Shown: positions 33,791 to 46,361 of the stretch, one piece after another | How the letters are laid out: every line of letters begins with the position of its first letter | Position numbering within the stretch: the first letter of the stretch is position 1 | Origin: Dryococelus australis | Taxonomy: Eukaryota; Arthropoda; Insecta; Phasmatodea; Phasmatidae | Reading direction: 5' to 3' | Assembly (NCBI GenBank): GCA_029891345.1 | Contig: CM057005.1 | Location: 59,847,760-59,911,759, forward strand | DNA length: 64,000 nt | Made by a program: the position numbers and the translations under genes | The notes under the pieces: generated by a model | What the model was told of the DNA's origin: nothing | The model's input: only the letters and a program-made list of their open reading frames with translations | Database searches by the model: none

Positions 33791-35897
33791 AGTGCTTTTA
33801 CACTCTTCCCACTGGACGGTTCTATTTTATTTCAGAAAAATTTAGTGCGAGGTAATTAAAAATTATCGCCTACTTCTCCGACACTCTTTGTAAAGTGATA
33901 TTACTTTCTAAAGAAGTGCGCACATTTATTGGCGTGAATACGTCTTTAAATTGGCAACCATAGTGGGAGGCAATCCAGGAAATCCGATGATAAAATTCGG
34001 GGGATAAAGTTTGGCATTGCAGCTCCGAATCCATCGTTTGCATTCAAAATTCAATTGCACCACTCGATTGCCAAAGGATCAAAGAATATGTTACGTTAAG
34101 TGAGGACTACGTGATTGGGGGGGGGGGGGGGGGGAGGCAATTTTTGAGTTCGTTTCGCCGCGTCTCATAACTTCCGCGTAGTATAACTTTTGACTTGGAG
34201 ATGCTACGATGCTCGTTTAAGTTTCAATTGACAGCCCCCGTCAAGATCAATCAATTGCGCGAAATCAAAAACGTTTGGGTGGCGTGGTTATGGTGAAATT
34301 GTATGCGTTTAATGTAAAAAATTAAGAAAACTTAACACAATGTCGGCCTATACTCGTCAAAAAGCCAAGCCGAAATACAGCAATTGTATACGGTTGGAAA
34401 GAGCATCTCAAAAGCAGTCCAGTGATACCCATAAAACCCCATATGATCGAGTGAAGTGGTGCAGGGAACTTAAAAAAAAAAATCAAGGCGTCCGAGCGCG
34501 TCAACGTAGACGTATTCGCAAAAAATAAACGGCCGTGTCACCAACACAGCCACACCGCATTTTTATTTATTTATTTATTTTAATTTTTCGCTCCAGAAGG
34601 AAGACGCTTCTTTCTTTTAATTTTATCAGGGAAGGGGATCTTGTGAAGGGTGGGCAATCCTCAGTTGGGACCATGCGGCTCACATTAGTGTCACGCGCCT
34701 CTGAGAAATAACATGCCCTCGTCCGCAGAATTGGCACGGTTTTGCTCGCCAGACCGGCAGATATCAGGCTTTTCGACGTCACGCCTCGCAAGTTACTTTC
34801 ACGTAACCCTTTCAGGACGCAAGGCCCAGTTTATGAGATTAAGAAACTAGCGCTAGATGTCTGTCGTTCCAGGCGGCAACTTTATAAAGTCCGTTCGGCA
34901 ATATCAAAAAGCAAAAACTTCAGTGGCATAGAGCATTTATACTTTAGGGAATGACGAAATTCTTCTAAAACACTAGATCGTTTATATAAAATTGACCGGT
35001 TAAATAAAAAGAAGGCGTGAAGAAAAAAAAACTTTTCAGTTACTCGTTACTACCAATACCGATAGCATCACATAAAGTGAAAATGTAAAACAAAATATCC
35101 ACTAACCTCAGTCATTGTTGTTCAAGAATTTTTTTTAGGGAGTATAAAAAATATTAAACATTATAGATAGCTTATCAGACTGGTTCAGGTCAACTTTGAC
35201 CTTGTTTTATTAATTATTAATCGCCAATTAACTTCCTTGTTGAATGATAATTGCTTAATATACTTACTCCAAAAGGATTCTGTAATTTTTAGTTGCAGAA
35301 TACATTTTGATCCTATGGCATATTCTAAATTCTGCAGTTTCGTGTATGGCCTTTTGTTCATTCTCTCTTTGTAATCGTCCTATTTAAATCACCAAATTTT
35401 CTTTGGGATTTGTGTTTTTTTTTTTCTCTGCAAGCCAGAGAAGCACATTAACACCTGACGGACGTTCGGAAAATATATGGTGTATGCGCGCTAATTTGTG
35501 AACAGTATTTATAGGTATGAAACCGTGATCTCCACAGCGCTTGCAAAATAATGGAGAAGGATATTTCATTCCTTCAACCACCTGCACACACAAAAAAAAA
35601 TTACGAATTTATCGTTATATAATGTGATTTGGATAATATCGAAGTGCGAAATGTTGTTAGTTAATGTATCGTGGAATAATAATTCACTAATTGATTGAAA
35701 CAAATATTATCTCGGGCATGTGTCATTTTAGAACTACTCTGATGAATGTTTCGGAAATTCCGTAATATGACTGGAGGTGTACCTTACTTTGTTTACTTTT
35801 CTGGAGAAGGAAATGAATATATTACGTTCCCCAAATCGTCGTTTCTTTTGTCGTTGAAGGAAGCCAGTTGTCTTCGTTGTGTCGGGAAGGGGGGGGG
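33791..35897. other. No recognisable gene; G-runs
   Basis: A G-run lies at 34119-34134 and another at 35889-35902, abutting the foldback element. Small frames at 34322-34954 have no domain that I recognise. Confidence 0.45.
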
Positions 35898-36541
35898 GGG
35901 GGCGCTGAAAAGTATCCATTCGGAATGGTTACCATTCCGGAAATTTTGCACCCGTACTTGTGCAGAAAAATTTTGGAATTGTAACCGTTCAGATTTTATG
36001 AGCATAGCACTGCGTTATTGAATCCTGTAAAGTATCCACTGTAGGAATGGTTACCATTTCGGATTTTTGTACCGACATTTACATCACAAATATTCTGACA
36101 AGTGCCCACAGTCGGAATGTTTACAATTCCGGTATGTGTGTTTTTCAGTTGTCAGTGAAGCTTGGAGTTTCCCCACAAATGATTTTCAAGCATAGCCGCC
36201 TCGCACTTAAAAATACTGTACAAGCGTATCCAAACATTATGCACCAAGCCAGAGTCCCAGCGCCAGCAGGGGAGTAAATCGGCGCGCCGGCAATGTTTGC
36301 ACACATACCGGAATTGTAAACATTCCGATTGTGGGTACTTGTCAGGATACTTGGGATGTGAATGTCGGTACAAAAATCCGGAACGGTGACCATTCCTACA
36401 ATGGATACTTCTCAGGATTCAGTAACGCAGTGCTTTGCTAATAAAAATCGGAACGGTTACGTTCAGGATTTTTCTGCGCAAGTATTGATGCAAAATTTCC
36501 AAAATGTTAACCATTCTGAATCGATACTTTTCAGTCGCCCC
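35898..36541. mobile_element. Foldback-type element with ~240-bp inverted arms
   Basis: The left arm (35898-36140) and right arm (36300-36541) are inverted copies, strongly similar by eye over their whole length, with a 159-bp spacer. Outer ends are GGGCGCTGAAAAGTATC and its inverted GATACTTTTCAGTCGCCC. Each arm contains three diverged subrepeats with a near-palindromic core, GGAATGGTTACCATTCC (about 35919, 36038, 36114), preceded by a GTATCCACT-type block. There is no transposase. Long arms built of subrepeats resemble Drosophila foldback elements. No target duplication is visible, since the left flank is a G-run. Confidence 0.8.
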
Positions 36542-39500
36542 GTTATGCCGTCCACATTGTTTTATAAGCTGCAGTAGACTGGAAAACGTCATCAAGCTCC
36601 ACCTGTATATTCTACAAAAAAAAATCGAATTTACGTATTCCATGTATGGTCGAAAAAGCTCCCTAGCAGCGTCATCTATCCTTAAAGGTGGACCTAAGAT
36701 ACGAAATTATTGTAAATATCTCATCAAGTATATTTAAAATGAAACAATAGCACTTCATGATAATAAATGAACATCTGCAACCACTGCAAAACCAGTCGCT
36801 ACCATCAATTGTAGAATAAAATATAGGGTTTACAGCCATAGTTACGTGACGCTGAAACTCAATTATATATTTTGACTAATTATTAATCGGTACGTTATAA
36901 TTAAGGAAAAATTTCATTTTAATCTCTTACCCTAAATCATACACCATTCAAGGCGCTCGCCTGCTCGGTGCAATCGCTTCTTTGGTTTCGAACTTTATGC
37001 ATGTTTTCTAAAACTTGCCGTATTTCTGTCATGTCCGCGCACGACGTCTGTCGTAGTTACTTTCAACAACCCCTGTACCGGCTTGACAAAAAAACTATAC
37101 ACCTCTGCTCTTTGTAAACGGTAAAAACTCAGAACTGAAACACGGCGTTCCGAGAGATGTTGACATAGTGAAGTTACGTGCGTTAATATTTCAATCACTA
37201 TCTGCACAAGCATACTGAAATAATGAATATACATATTTTGTTCAGATAAAACATCTGTCATGTAAAAATTGAGGAAATATGTAACATTTTATCATTCACT
37301 ACTTTACTATAGTTTATACCATCAATAATATATCTTAGGCAAGAACTTGTTTTCATATTCATATAAGTGCAACAAAATCACAGTATCGATAAAATAATTT
37401 TGAATAACTTGGCCTGAATTAGAGTACACAACTAAAATAGCTGTTTTATTCTTTTACTTTTCGACACCATTATTAGCGTGGGACTAATTTAGTTTGCAGA
37501 AATAAACCGTCTCTAAACTGATCTTATTTTATAATGTTGGAAACTTTATTTTTCACAGATAGAAGTCTGACCGTCACAAATTAACGTTTTGCAACGATAC
37601 GTATTTATTCTTATGTCTAATACGTCATAGTAGATGGACTGTGTGCTTATATTTTAGACACTGTAGTGTATCGAATTACATTACTGGATAATCGGCAGTT
37701 TTTGGTCTTCCAATTGTTCCATTATTACAGGGATAAATGGGTTTACATATTTCTAGAGGCCGTAGTGCTTTTCATTACTACTATCGTGAGGCGGTTAAAA
37801 TAACTATTTCTATAATAAAATTCATTCTGAGTGTGAATATTACCATTAATAAGTAATCCCATTACTAAGAACTCAATCACCAATATAGAATATTTTTTTT
37901 TATAAAATACCTTTTTTTTCCCCGCTGGATTCTGGTTAACTGAAGTGATAAATGTGTGCTGATAAACTGGTTAAGAATAGCGATGTTTAGACGGAGTAAC
38001 TGATGTACGATTTTCTAATATTTAATATTTCGTGCAATTGGTTTGAAGTCATATCCACATACCTTTTCATTATTTACATAATGATGTTTATCGAATAGTT
38101 TCCAATATGTTCAGAAACATATTTTATGCAAATCTCATGGTACTGAAAACACTAAGACACTTTAAACAACTGGGGAACTAGCACACAATTAAAATACTTG
38201 CATGTTACTTTATCAACTTTAACATGGCCCTTAAGCTCGAAAGAGTTAATTAAAAAACCCTGTTTCTACTTAATTATCGGGTGAGGATTGAAACTTTAAA
38301 GCTAATTTTTTTACGTTGCAGTCTTATGCACAAAAAGGCGAAGAATGATGGAAATTTCGTTATTGTGCGGAAAAATGGGGGGGGGGGGGGGGGGGGGGAC
38401 CTGTACATCAGCTTAGCACTCGATGCAAGCAGCTATGAATCCACTCAATATGAAACACGCGCCAGTGTCTAATAGCGTTCCATTAACCTGCTATCCTATC
38501 GTGTAGTCCTTAGCATTCGCCGTAAGAGTTACTTACATATTTATTAAATACCGTTATTCAGTAACCCGATCCCCTACTTTCCGGTAATGATTTACATCAA
38601 GCGTTGCTTACACTTTAAACTGGTGGGTGAAGTGGTCTTTGAATATTGTATAGAATAGTGAGTGCACCATTACTTCCGTGGTACTTCCCCATGAGTGTAG
38701 GGGATCGTTTTCCAGGATCGTACCAGTAAGTGTTTTAGAATATTGACGCTTTCTTTAACCCCCTCGGATACCGCTTTAATTTACGGTTTCAGGTGTTGCG
38801 AACAAAATATTTTATGATGCGTGCTGTACTTAAGACGACAAAACACTTGTTTCGTTGTCACGACCAATGAGATATTAGCTATATGTTCGACTACAGTTAT
38901 GTGAACCAATTATGACCTAGACCAGTAAGATGGTTTGCGAATCATTCCCCCACAGGTAAGATCATTGGTCACTGAGCTTCACAGTGTGCAGCAAAGACCA
39001 AAGATTACCTACACGTACCTAATGTACACTATTGTGTACACTGGGTCCGAATGGGTTAAGAGAGGATTTTGATAATGTGTCTTTCCGGCTACCCTTTTTC
39101 TGAACACGGTTCATGATATCAAAAATTTACATGCGTTTTGAAACCAGAAATTTTGGTGACACTTTAATTGTTCGTTAACTTATACTTCATTACTATATAA
39201 AACAAAAGAGAACTAACTATGGCTGTTAAATGTTTTATCAGACGGAAAACCTAATTCCTTTTTTTTTGTGTGAGGGTTCTCCAAAAGTGATATCTTACAC
39301 GCCTAATTCTGACATTACAATTTAATGGAAGTGCATTTGATAACCTGCGATCACTTACCAGATGAGTAAGATGGTGCAATGAAAGCTGTGCTATTCATTC
39401 AATTTCGTAAATCGCTTTCGTATTACATGACTTGAGGATATTGACCGTTAAAATATTTAAATCGTGTTAAATTTGAATAGTTCTTACTCTGCAGCTTTTG

Positions 39501-39643
39501 GAACCGAGCGATTACAAACTTGTAAGATCAGGGTTTCTCCAGTTTCAAAATATCTCGTATGTACAGGCTAATACCATGGCTACCATAGTGGTAAAAATGT
39601 TAAATCAGTAATTGTTCGAGCCAAAATTTAAGATGCCTATCAC
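36542..39643. other. No recognisable gene; G-run
   Basis: This is AT-rich sequence with a long G-run at 38377-38398. An 88-codon minus-strand frame (36995-37261) has no recognisable domain. Confidence 0.45.
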
Positions 39644-39915
39644 TAGGGATAGGAAAATTTCGCGAGTTCAATGACCTGTAGGCTAGACTCCTCAGTCCTC
39701 TGCGTACTGGATTCTCAGCTGTGTGTTCATTGGCTGTTGCCCCAGACCTGGCTGTTGCGGAATTCGCAAGATGTTTCCTTGCAAGTCTGCTATTGGCCCA
39801 GGGGCGTGCAGGCGGGTCTAATAAACTGCGATCCAATCGTGAAGGTGACTTCACTCTATATGTGTTTGACGTCTATCTTGTCCCGAATTGAATTCGCGAA
39901 AGTTTCTTATCCCTG
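39644..39915 (-). mobile_element. hA hAT-like MITE, perfect 8-bp target duplication
   Basis: It starts TAGGGATAGGAAAATTTCGC and ends GCGAAAGTTTCTTATCCCTG. CCTATCAC flanks both sides (39636-39643 and 39916-39923). The reverse orientation relative to the copy at 45.28 kb is shown by GACCTGTAGGCTAGACTCC near the left. Confidence 0.9.
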
Positions 39916-40098
39916 CCTATCACTAAAAACGTCTGAGCACTTCTCGACCAAATCGTTTGTAATGCATGCATGACAATTAAAATTAAGTACAGTACGACAT
40001 CCATGTCCGAAGTTGGACTCGATGATTAAATTCACTTCATTTATCATCAGTGTTCCGCTCAGTAACAAGCATTGTGAGATAAGATATTGAGTTAAAGG

Positions 40099-40396
40099 TA
40101 GAGACATGAAAAATTCGCGTTACTATTTGAGGACGTGCTAAACTTGAAACACTTGTACCTTTGCAATGCGTTTGTCATTGGACCATAGTTTATGTGAAAC
40201 CCCGCTGGGTGACTCTGCGCCAACAAAGGAACACTTCACAATTGTGCGCCCCAATCACGTGTAGATCAGTTAGAGAGTCTTCGCGTGTCTTCGCGTTTAT
40301 GCAGCAGCCAATGGAGAAACGACGCTGGCTCTAGTGCATACATTACTGTGAAGTTCAGCCTGATGGCAAATAATAACACGAATTTCGCATGTACCT
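40099..40396 (+). mobile_element. hB hAT-like MITE
   Basis: It starts TAGAGACATGAAAAATTCGC, with interior GTCATTGGACCATAG and GCAGCAGCCAATGGAGAAAC, and ends ACGAATTTCGCATGTACCTA. This is the best full-length match to the truncated copy at the window start. The flanking 8-mers are only partly alike. Confidence 0.85.
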
Positions 40397-41808
40397 AGAT
40401 ACAGGCCTAAGTGTAAAAGAAAATAGTTACCTAAGTTTTATTATTGGACTATTTAAAAAAACACGCGTTATAACCATTTAAACATCAGAAATTATGTAAT
40501 GAACAGCCGACGTAAGCTATTAAACATACATACATACATACATAGCTAGTGGGATTTTTAAATTATTACTTTGATACGTTATCATTGTTGGTGTTGGAAT
40601 TAATCATTGACAGAACGAGAAATTTTGCTGAAGTAATTCTGGAATTTTGGAAAGTCTTTAAATGGATCATGAACCAAGGGTTGGCTAACTCTGAGAAAGC
40701 GAGAGACATACAGACAGGCAGACAGACAGAGACAGATAGACAGAGAGAGAGAGCGAGAGAGAGTAGTTCTTTTTAAAGAAGGGATTGGAACAAGAAAGGG
40801 AAAGAAAGAGAAAAAAGTAATATCAAATATATACTTGCGGAAACAGGGCGATGTTTTCTTTGTTTTTATTTATTTATTTTTTAAATATTGGTGTATGATG
40901 CATTATGATTCAAATAAAACGTATATTTATTCCCCTTCCTACTGGCCACGTTGTTCATCCATTTTGAGCGAAAAATTGGCAGGGAGATGCATGTTCTCTA
41001 ACGGCGTGGATTCCGGAAATAGTTGTTAGGGTGCTGAACGCTGCGATGGTCGGCCAAAATAGCAAGTGCTTTCAACGCCATTTATAATCCACGTGACTAT
41101 TTAATACATCAAGGCCGAAGACCGAGTATAGCTCAGGCTATTTATAACTACGGATATTTACTTGCACTTGAAAACTTATTACACGCGACAGTGCATTTCT
41201 ACATAGCGACGATTTCACATACGAGTATTACTTGAAAATTAGAGCATGCTTAAATTTAACCTGCCAGCTGCACTCGTATAAAAAAAAATTCCATGAAATT
41301 GTTGAACCCTTTCGGAAATTGGTTAGTATTATTTTCTGGCATTACCTTTTCATTAAGGGGGATGAATCGCCACAGCGCTAAGGCTAATGGAAACAAACCA
41401 GAAATAAGTTTATGTATTTTATTCCCGATCGGGATTTCAACACGAATTAAAATATTTAAGTCCGTGAATCTAAGATTTTTTTAAATGTGAAACGTTTATT
41501 TGACTTTAATTTACTTATGTTTTAACTCAACCATAGTTCGGTAACATGGTTCACTTTACAAATCTGGTAAGATGAACACAGATGTACACCGATGCATTAA
41601 ACGTGTCTCGAACTTTGAACCTTTCGCGTCTTAAAATGGCCCGCTTTCAATTGCGCCACGGCAGTGATCTCGCTGCTCAACCACGTTGAAACGACGTCAG
41701 GTTTTTATTATTACATTATATTAGTGGTGGACTGTTTGGATAGTGGTAATGTGCTACAAGCCCCTTGTACAACTTTTTGATGTTCAAGGGAATAGAGTAA
41801 GTGACTTA
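40397..41808. other. No recognisable gene; simple repeats
   Basis: (CATA)n lies near 40524-40543 and a CAGA/GA-rich tract at 40710-40764. I found nothing else. Confidence 0.5.
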
Positions 41809-42033
41809 TAGGCTGTTCGCGGTAAAGTGAGTACTTTTTGAAGCAGTCTCATCAGACGTAGTAACCAATAATTACATTTAATTGTGGCCTTGGACTTTTG
41901 GTTTCGATTATGATGAAATACTTATGCTGTGCTTCTTACTCACATGGCAGTGTTTACATTAACAAATAAATTGACTGATGGAAAAAAAGTAACCAGGGTT
42001 TACAAAAGTGCTCACTTTACTGTGAACAGTCTA
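41809..42033 (+). mobile_element. TA-short MITE, diverged interior
   Basis: It starts TAGGCTGTTCGCGGTAAAGT and ends CACTTTACTGTGAACAGTCTA with TA flanks. The interior is only weakly like other TA-short copies. Confidence 0.8.
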
Positions 42034-42123
42034 TAGAAGTCGTAACTGCGCGGGAAGGATGCTTTTCTGGTTAAAATGGATAAGATCGCTTCCTTGTAGC
42101 CGAAGCATGGTTCCCTCTCTCTA

Positions 42124-42549
42124 AAAGCTGTTCACGGTAAAATGAGCACTTTTGAAATCCCTGCTTAAGATCTACTTTTATACCTGTTGTGTTTATTCCG
42201 CCTTATGTAAAATTAACATTGCTGTGGGCTTCATCACTTTATTCATGCATCGGTCAAGTGAAACTGTGAAATTATTAGGTCTAGAAAAGTAAACATTTTA
42301 TAAATCTGCTAATTTTTACACATCTGATGCATTAAAAAAAAAACCGATATAAACAATTTATGTTTTCACAAATGGTTACCTAGCACGTTTTGTTCATCGT
42401 TAATATATGGAACTACTTTCCCCTTCATCGATACCAACTTTACTGGACACATGTCACTTGTTGCGCCCGTTAAAATATGTGCAGGCAAGGGCAGTGGCAT
42501 TTTCCGAAGGTTGATTTCTAAAGTGCTCACTTTATCGTGAACAGCCTTT
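42124..42549 (+). mobile_element. TA-long MITE
   Basis: It starts AAAGCTGTTCACGGTAAAAT and contains TTAAGATCTACTTTTATACC and the uninterrupted GTTACCTAGCACG. It ends CTCACTTTATCGTGAACAGCC followed by TTTA. Confidence 0.9.
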
Positions 42550-42828
42550 ACTAGTATTTTCTCTTCCACTATTTAAGAGCACTGTTCAATACTTATCTGT
42601 CTCCTGTAGCATTTTCTATTAATGCATATGCTACCATTTTTTTAATTCCTTCCTGTCGAAAGGGTTTTCACGGTACCTATGCCTGTATTTCCCTTTCTCT
42701 TCGTAGTTATAGTGGTTTAGCTATAAGTACACTCGGGGAGGTTGTCATATCATGGCTAAAACGTGGCCATGGCATCCCAATCCCTTGCTGCCGCGATGCA
42801 TGACTCCTTGCATGATTTCCTTTCCTTG
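42550..42828. other. Spacer between two opposed TA-long copies
   Basis: No gene or repeat is recognised in these 279 bp. Confidence 0.5.
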
Positions 42829-43246
42829 TAAAGACTGTTCACGATAAAGTGAGCACTTTTTGAAATCAGGCTTAGGAAAAAATCACTGCTCCTACCTGCT
42901 TATATTTTAATGGGCTCAGTAAGTGACACACGCCCAGTTAAGTTGGTAACGAGGCACGGAAAGTTGTTAACGTCGAATAAAAAGGGTTAGGTATCAGTTT
43001 CTGATTATTTAAATTATTTGTTTTGCTTTCTCTTATTTTTTTAATGCATCGAAGTGTAAAAATGAGCAGATTTGTAAAATATTTACTTTTCTAATAATTT
43101 CACAGTTTCACTTGACTGACGCATGAATAAAGTGATGAAGCCCACAGCAATGTTAATTTTACATAAGGCGGAAGAACACACAACAGGTATAAAAGTAGAT
43201 CTTAAGCAGGGCTTTCAAAAGTGCTCATTTTACCGTGAACAGCGTA
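42829..43246 (-). mobile_element. TA-long MITE, reverse
   Basis: It starts TAAAGACTGTTCACGATAAA and ends CTCATTTTACCGTGAACAGCG-TA. The interior, reversed, includes AAAGTAGATCTTAAGCAGG. It faces the copy at 42124, forming an inverted pair. Confidence 0.9.
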
Positions 43247-44090
43247 TAGGCGTGTTGGGAATATCGCTGAGGTGCACTGAACTCTCATCCCTACCGCGGG
43301 CTCACACCTAACATTTAGTTTTAGAGTAGGATTGAACAAAAAAAACCGAAGCATAGCTCGTCCACGAAATCCTTTCTCTTTCGTCAGTACGGAAAGTTTC
43401 CGCACTTTATGTGTCCAGAACTCGATTCCTTTTTTTTTTTTTTTTTGTCATCGCGGATAATTTGTCTGTTTATTTACTGTACGTTTCCGTACAATTGTAA
43501 CATCGAAGATTGTAATTGTGCGTCAGTTTCATCGTGGTGGTCGGGACTCGAACCGCAAAGGAAGAAGGTTCGGAATTTTCGCAACTGTGGGGAATGGAAC
43601 TTACGTTGTCGAATGGGGTTTTCTCGGAGTGTTCCAGTTTCCCCCACCTCCACGTTTCGTAATATCTCCACGTACACCGGTACGATAGGCCTACCCGTGT
43701 AGGGCAGTCGGCTCGCCGAAGCTTCAAGCTTCTCTCATTAAATCCATTTTTTACCCTTCTTGTAGGCGGGAATTTTATATTACAAAATATTAAATTCCAA
43801 AGATGTACGTACTGTTTATTGAAAATTTCGCAGTGCTCGTACCTGTACGCCTTTGAATTTTACTATAGTAAAAACTACTGATTGCAAAATTCACCATTCT
43901 TTGAATATGACGTAACTTGCCGCATTAGCTTACTTAATTTTTATGGATATTTTAAAAATAGATCTCACATAATTTTCCAAGAAGTTATGTTCACAGGAAG
44001 AATTGGTAGCCCTGAAACTAAAAAAAAAATATTCGCTCCGACTTTTTTAATTGGAATTGGAAAGGGCTTATAAACGTCCCGGGTTTTATG
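43247..44090. other. T-run and a possible SINE body
   Basis: A T-run lies at 43431-43446. 43610-43690 has GGGTTTTCTCGGAGTGTTCC and CCCCCACCTCC, which resembles the SINE body block, with GGTCGGGACTCGAACCGC upstream at about 43538. Boundaries are unclear. Confidence 0.4.
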
Positions 44091-44505
44091 CCTGAAGGCT
44101 TATCAAGGGACGGCTTACAAACTAACTTATTACTAGGGATTGGAACATTTCGTGAGTTCATTTCAGTACAAGGTAGGCGTCAAACATGTGTAGACTGAAG
44201 TTGACATTCCAATTTGATCACAGATGCATCTGAGCCAGCTGTAGACTGGGAAGGAAACCAGTTGCGAATCCCATACTGCCAGGTGTGTTGTGATGCTGCG
44301 GCAACTCACTCGGGAAGCAACCAGCGGACAAACAACTGTGGCTCGAGGGTGTACAGGAGTGTGTAGACTAGCCTACAAGTCATTGAGCTCGCGAAATTTT
44401 CCTATCGCTACTTATTACCTAACTTGAACTAACACCCATGCCTTACCTGGGATGCGAACCCAGAAGCTCCCGCACCGCAGACCGGCGGCGCACCAACCGA
44501 CTTAT
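44091..44505 (-). mobile_element. SINE-B interrupted by hA
   Basis: The left part GGACGGCTTACAAACTAACT matches the SINE-B at 6.1 kb, is cut at 44134-44410 by hA, then resumes AACACCCATGCCTTACCTGG and the B-box region (minus strand GGGTTCGCATCCC) with the tRNA-like head. Confidence 0.75.
44134..44410 (+). mobile_element. hA hAT-like MITE inside SINE-B, perfect 8-bp target duplication
   Basis: It starts TAGGGATTGGAACATTTCGT and ends GCGAAATTTTCCTATCGCTA. CTTATTAC occurs on both sides (44126-44133 and 44411-44418). Confidence 0.9.
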
Positions 44506-44639
44506 TGTTTTTTTCAAAAGTTGACTTTATTGACATGTTGACGGATACATTTGCCGTTGGACAGAGCGTGTGGGACGTTTGGCAGTTTGTGCGTGTTTGA
44601 CGTTTAGCGACCCGCTGACGAATCCACTGTACACATGCG

Positions 44640-44755
44640 CGCGACGTGCGAACTGAAAATCTGTGGCGGAGGATCCGGGCCGCGAACTCTCGACCTTCCG
44701 TCTACAAGTCGGTCACTCTACCCCTCGGCTATGAGGGCAGAGAAACTGCGCCACG
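44640..44755 (-). mobile_element. tRNA-headed SINE (SINE-C), tentative
   Basis: On the minus strand, CTCATAGCCGAGGGGTAGAG (A-box-like) is followed about 40 bases on by GTCGAGAGTTCGCGGCCC (B-box-like) and then a non-tRNA body. A single copy here makes the family uncertain. A degraded tRNA pseudogene is the alternative. Confidence 0.4.
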
Positions 44756-44916
44756 GGAGATCGCCATGCCCTTGGACAATACACGTAGAGTATAAAAATA
44801 TTGTGCAACAAATATCTTGGATATACTTAGGGACAGGTGTATGTCACGAAAATAATTATGGTCATGCTAGACTTCAATATCCTACGCCCACAACTGCAGC
44901 CTCCTTTGGTTATCGG

Positions 44917-45210
44917 TAGAGACCTGCAAAATTCGCGTTATTATTTGAGGACAGAATATACTTCAAAACGATATCCATTTCTATTGATTCTATTAGTAGG
45001 TTACAGCTTTCCTGGCACCTCCCGGACGTATTTGAACCAATAAGAAACAATTAATTACATCATGGGCCAATCGCGTCCAAACAAGTTGAAAGGGAAAATA
45101 GCACCTGACTTTTACGGAAGCTAACAAACAAATGACTCTGACTCGAGTATACATAGGACGGTGACGTTCATTGTGCAGTCAGAAAATAACGCGAATTTTG
45201 CACTTCTCTA
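44917..45210 (+). mobile_element. hB hAT-like MITE inside hC
   Basis: It starts TAGAGACCTGCAAAATTCGC and ends GCGAATTTTGCACTTCTCTA. Flanking 8-mers GTTATCGG and GTTGTTGG match at 6 of 8. The empty site (TTGGTTATTGGCCAGGTGTC) survives in the hC at about 6070. Confidence 0.85.
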
Positions 45211-45280
45211 GTTGTTGGCTATTGGCCGGGTGTCTACGTGAGAAGACGTGTTCCTACTTGACTGTGCCAATCGTAATAAA

Positions 45281-45581
45281 CAGGGATAAGAACATTTCGC
45301 GAGTTCATTTCAAAACAAGATAGACGTCAAACACATGCACACTAAAGTTGACTTCGCGATTCGATCACAGTCCATAAGATACGTCTTGGATGACTCTGAG
45401 CCAATAGCAGACTTGCATGGAAACAAGTAGCGAGTGCCGCATGCTATTACTGTAGGTGTGAAGTAACACTGGTTACTCTATGGCGCAGCAGCCAATGGAC
45501 AAATATCAGAGGCTGGACTATACACATGACTATGGAGTCTAGCCTACAGGTCGTTGAACTCGCGAATTTTTCCTATCCCTA
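45281..45581 (+). mobile_element. hA hAT-like MITE inside hC, perfect 8-bp target duplication
   Basis: It starts CAGGGATAAGAACATTTCGC and ends GCGAATTTTTCCTATCCCTA. GTAATAAA lies on both sides (45273-45280 and 45582-45589). The uninterrupted site ATCGTAATAAAGTACTCCG is present in the hC at about 6310-6330. Confidence 0.95.
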
Positions 45582-45782
45582 GTAATAAAGTACCTCGATG
45601 CTGAACGTCTATGAATCTCGGACACAGACACTTGAGGCACGTAACGTGTGAAATCATCCAACAACGAAAGTGCACATGAACAGAAGTGTTTTGGAGTACA
45701 AGCGGTCTTGAAATATTCTCGCGAAAAATACCTGTCTCTAGAATCTAGCACAGTAGATGATATAGGTACACCAGGCAACTGT

Positions 45783-45935
45783 GTATCGGCACAAAAAAAA
45801 AAAAGGCCAGCGTGGTTGCTGTAGAAGTAACGTTCGCCCACAAAGAGCAGAGGCAACTTTTATTTATAGGACTTCAGTCTGAGCTTCGCGAGAGACATCA
45901 ATCAATGTTGCGGACCAGATCGGCACTTTTTTTTT
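45783..45935. repeat. H repeat, first arrangement
   Basis: It contains GTGGTTGCTGTAGAAGTAAC and CACAAAGAGCAGAGG, then CATCAATCAATGTTGCGGAC and CAGATCGGCACTT. Both blocks recur at 49.8-49.98 kb, but in the other order, with the second inverted. Confidence 0.5.
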
Positions 45936-46053
45936 TTGAAGAAGGGGGAGAAAAAAAAACTCGCGCTGGTAATTCACCCGGGGCAGGTGTCGGTCTCTTT
46001 GATGTAGCCAGTTTATGAAATTTACGTGACGCTCTTACGGGTCGCGTGCTCTC

Positions 46054-46055
<2 letters not shown>

Positions 46056-46117
<62 letters not shown>
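46056..46117. repeat. (GA)n microsatellite
   Basis: An uninterrupted GA tract. The ~95-codon open frames on both strands are translations of this repeat. Confidence 0.95.
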
Positions 46118-46119
<2 letters not shown>

Positions 46120-46361
46120 TGTGTTGTGAGAGAGAGTCGCGGTCGAACGCAAGCCACAGGCGATCACAAACAGGCGCCGTTCGGGAAAAACATCGCTCAC
46201 GACCGAATGTCACATGTTTCGAGCATGTCACATACAGTGGACCCGTTTGGTGTTTTTATTCATCTCCGCAGCTACGAAACTCCCGTCTGTATTTTTTTTT
46301 CTCGCCAGAATAACTGCATTTGCAAACACTATGAAGCGGTATGTTTTATAACCCGTATAAG

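Larger units (their letters stand above)
44828..45740 (+). mobile_element. hC MITE carrying nested hB and hA elements
   Basis: It starts TAGGGACAGGTGTATGTCAC and ends GCGAAAAATACCTGTCTCTA. With the two insertions removed (44917-45210 and 45281-45581) the remainder aligns with the hC at 5.99 kb minus its SINE. Confidence 0.85.
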
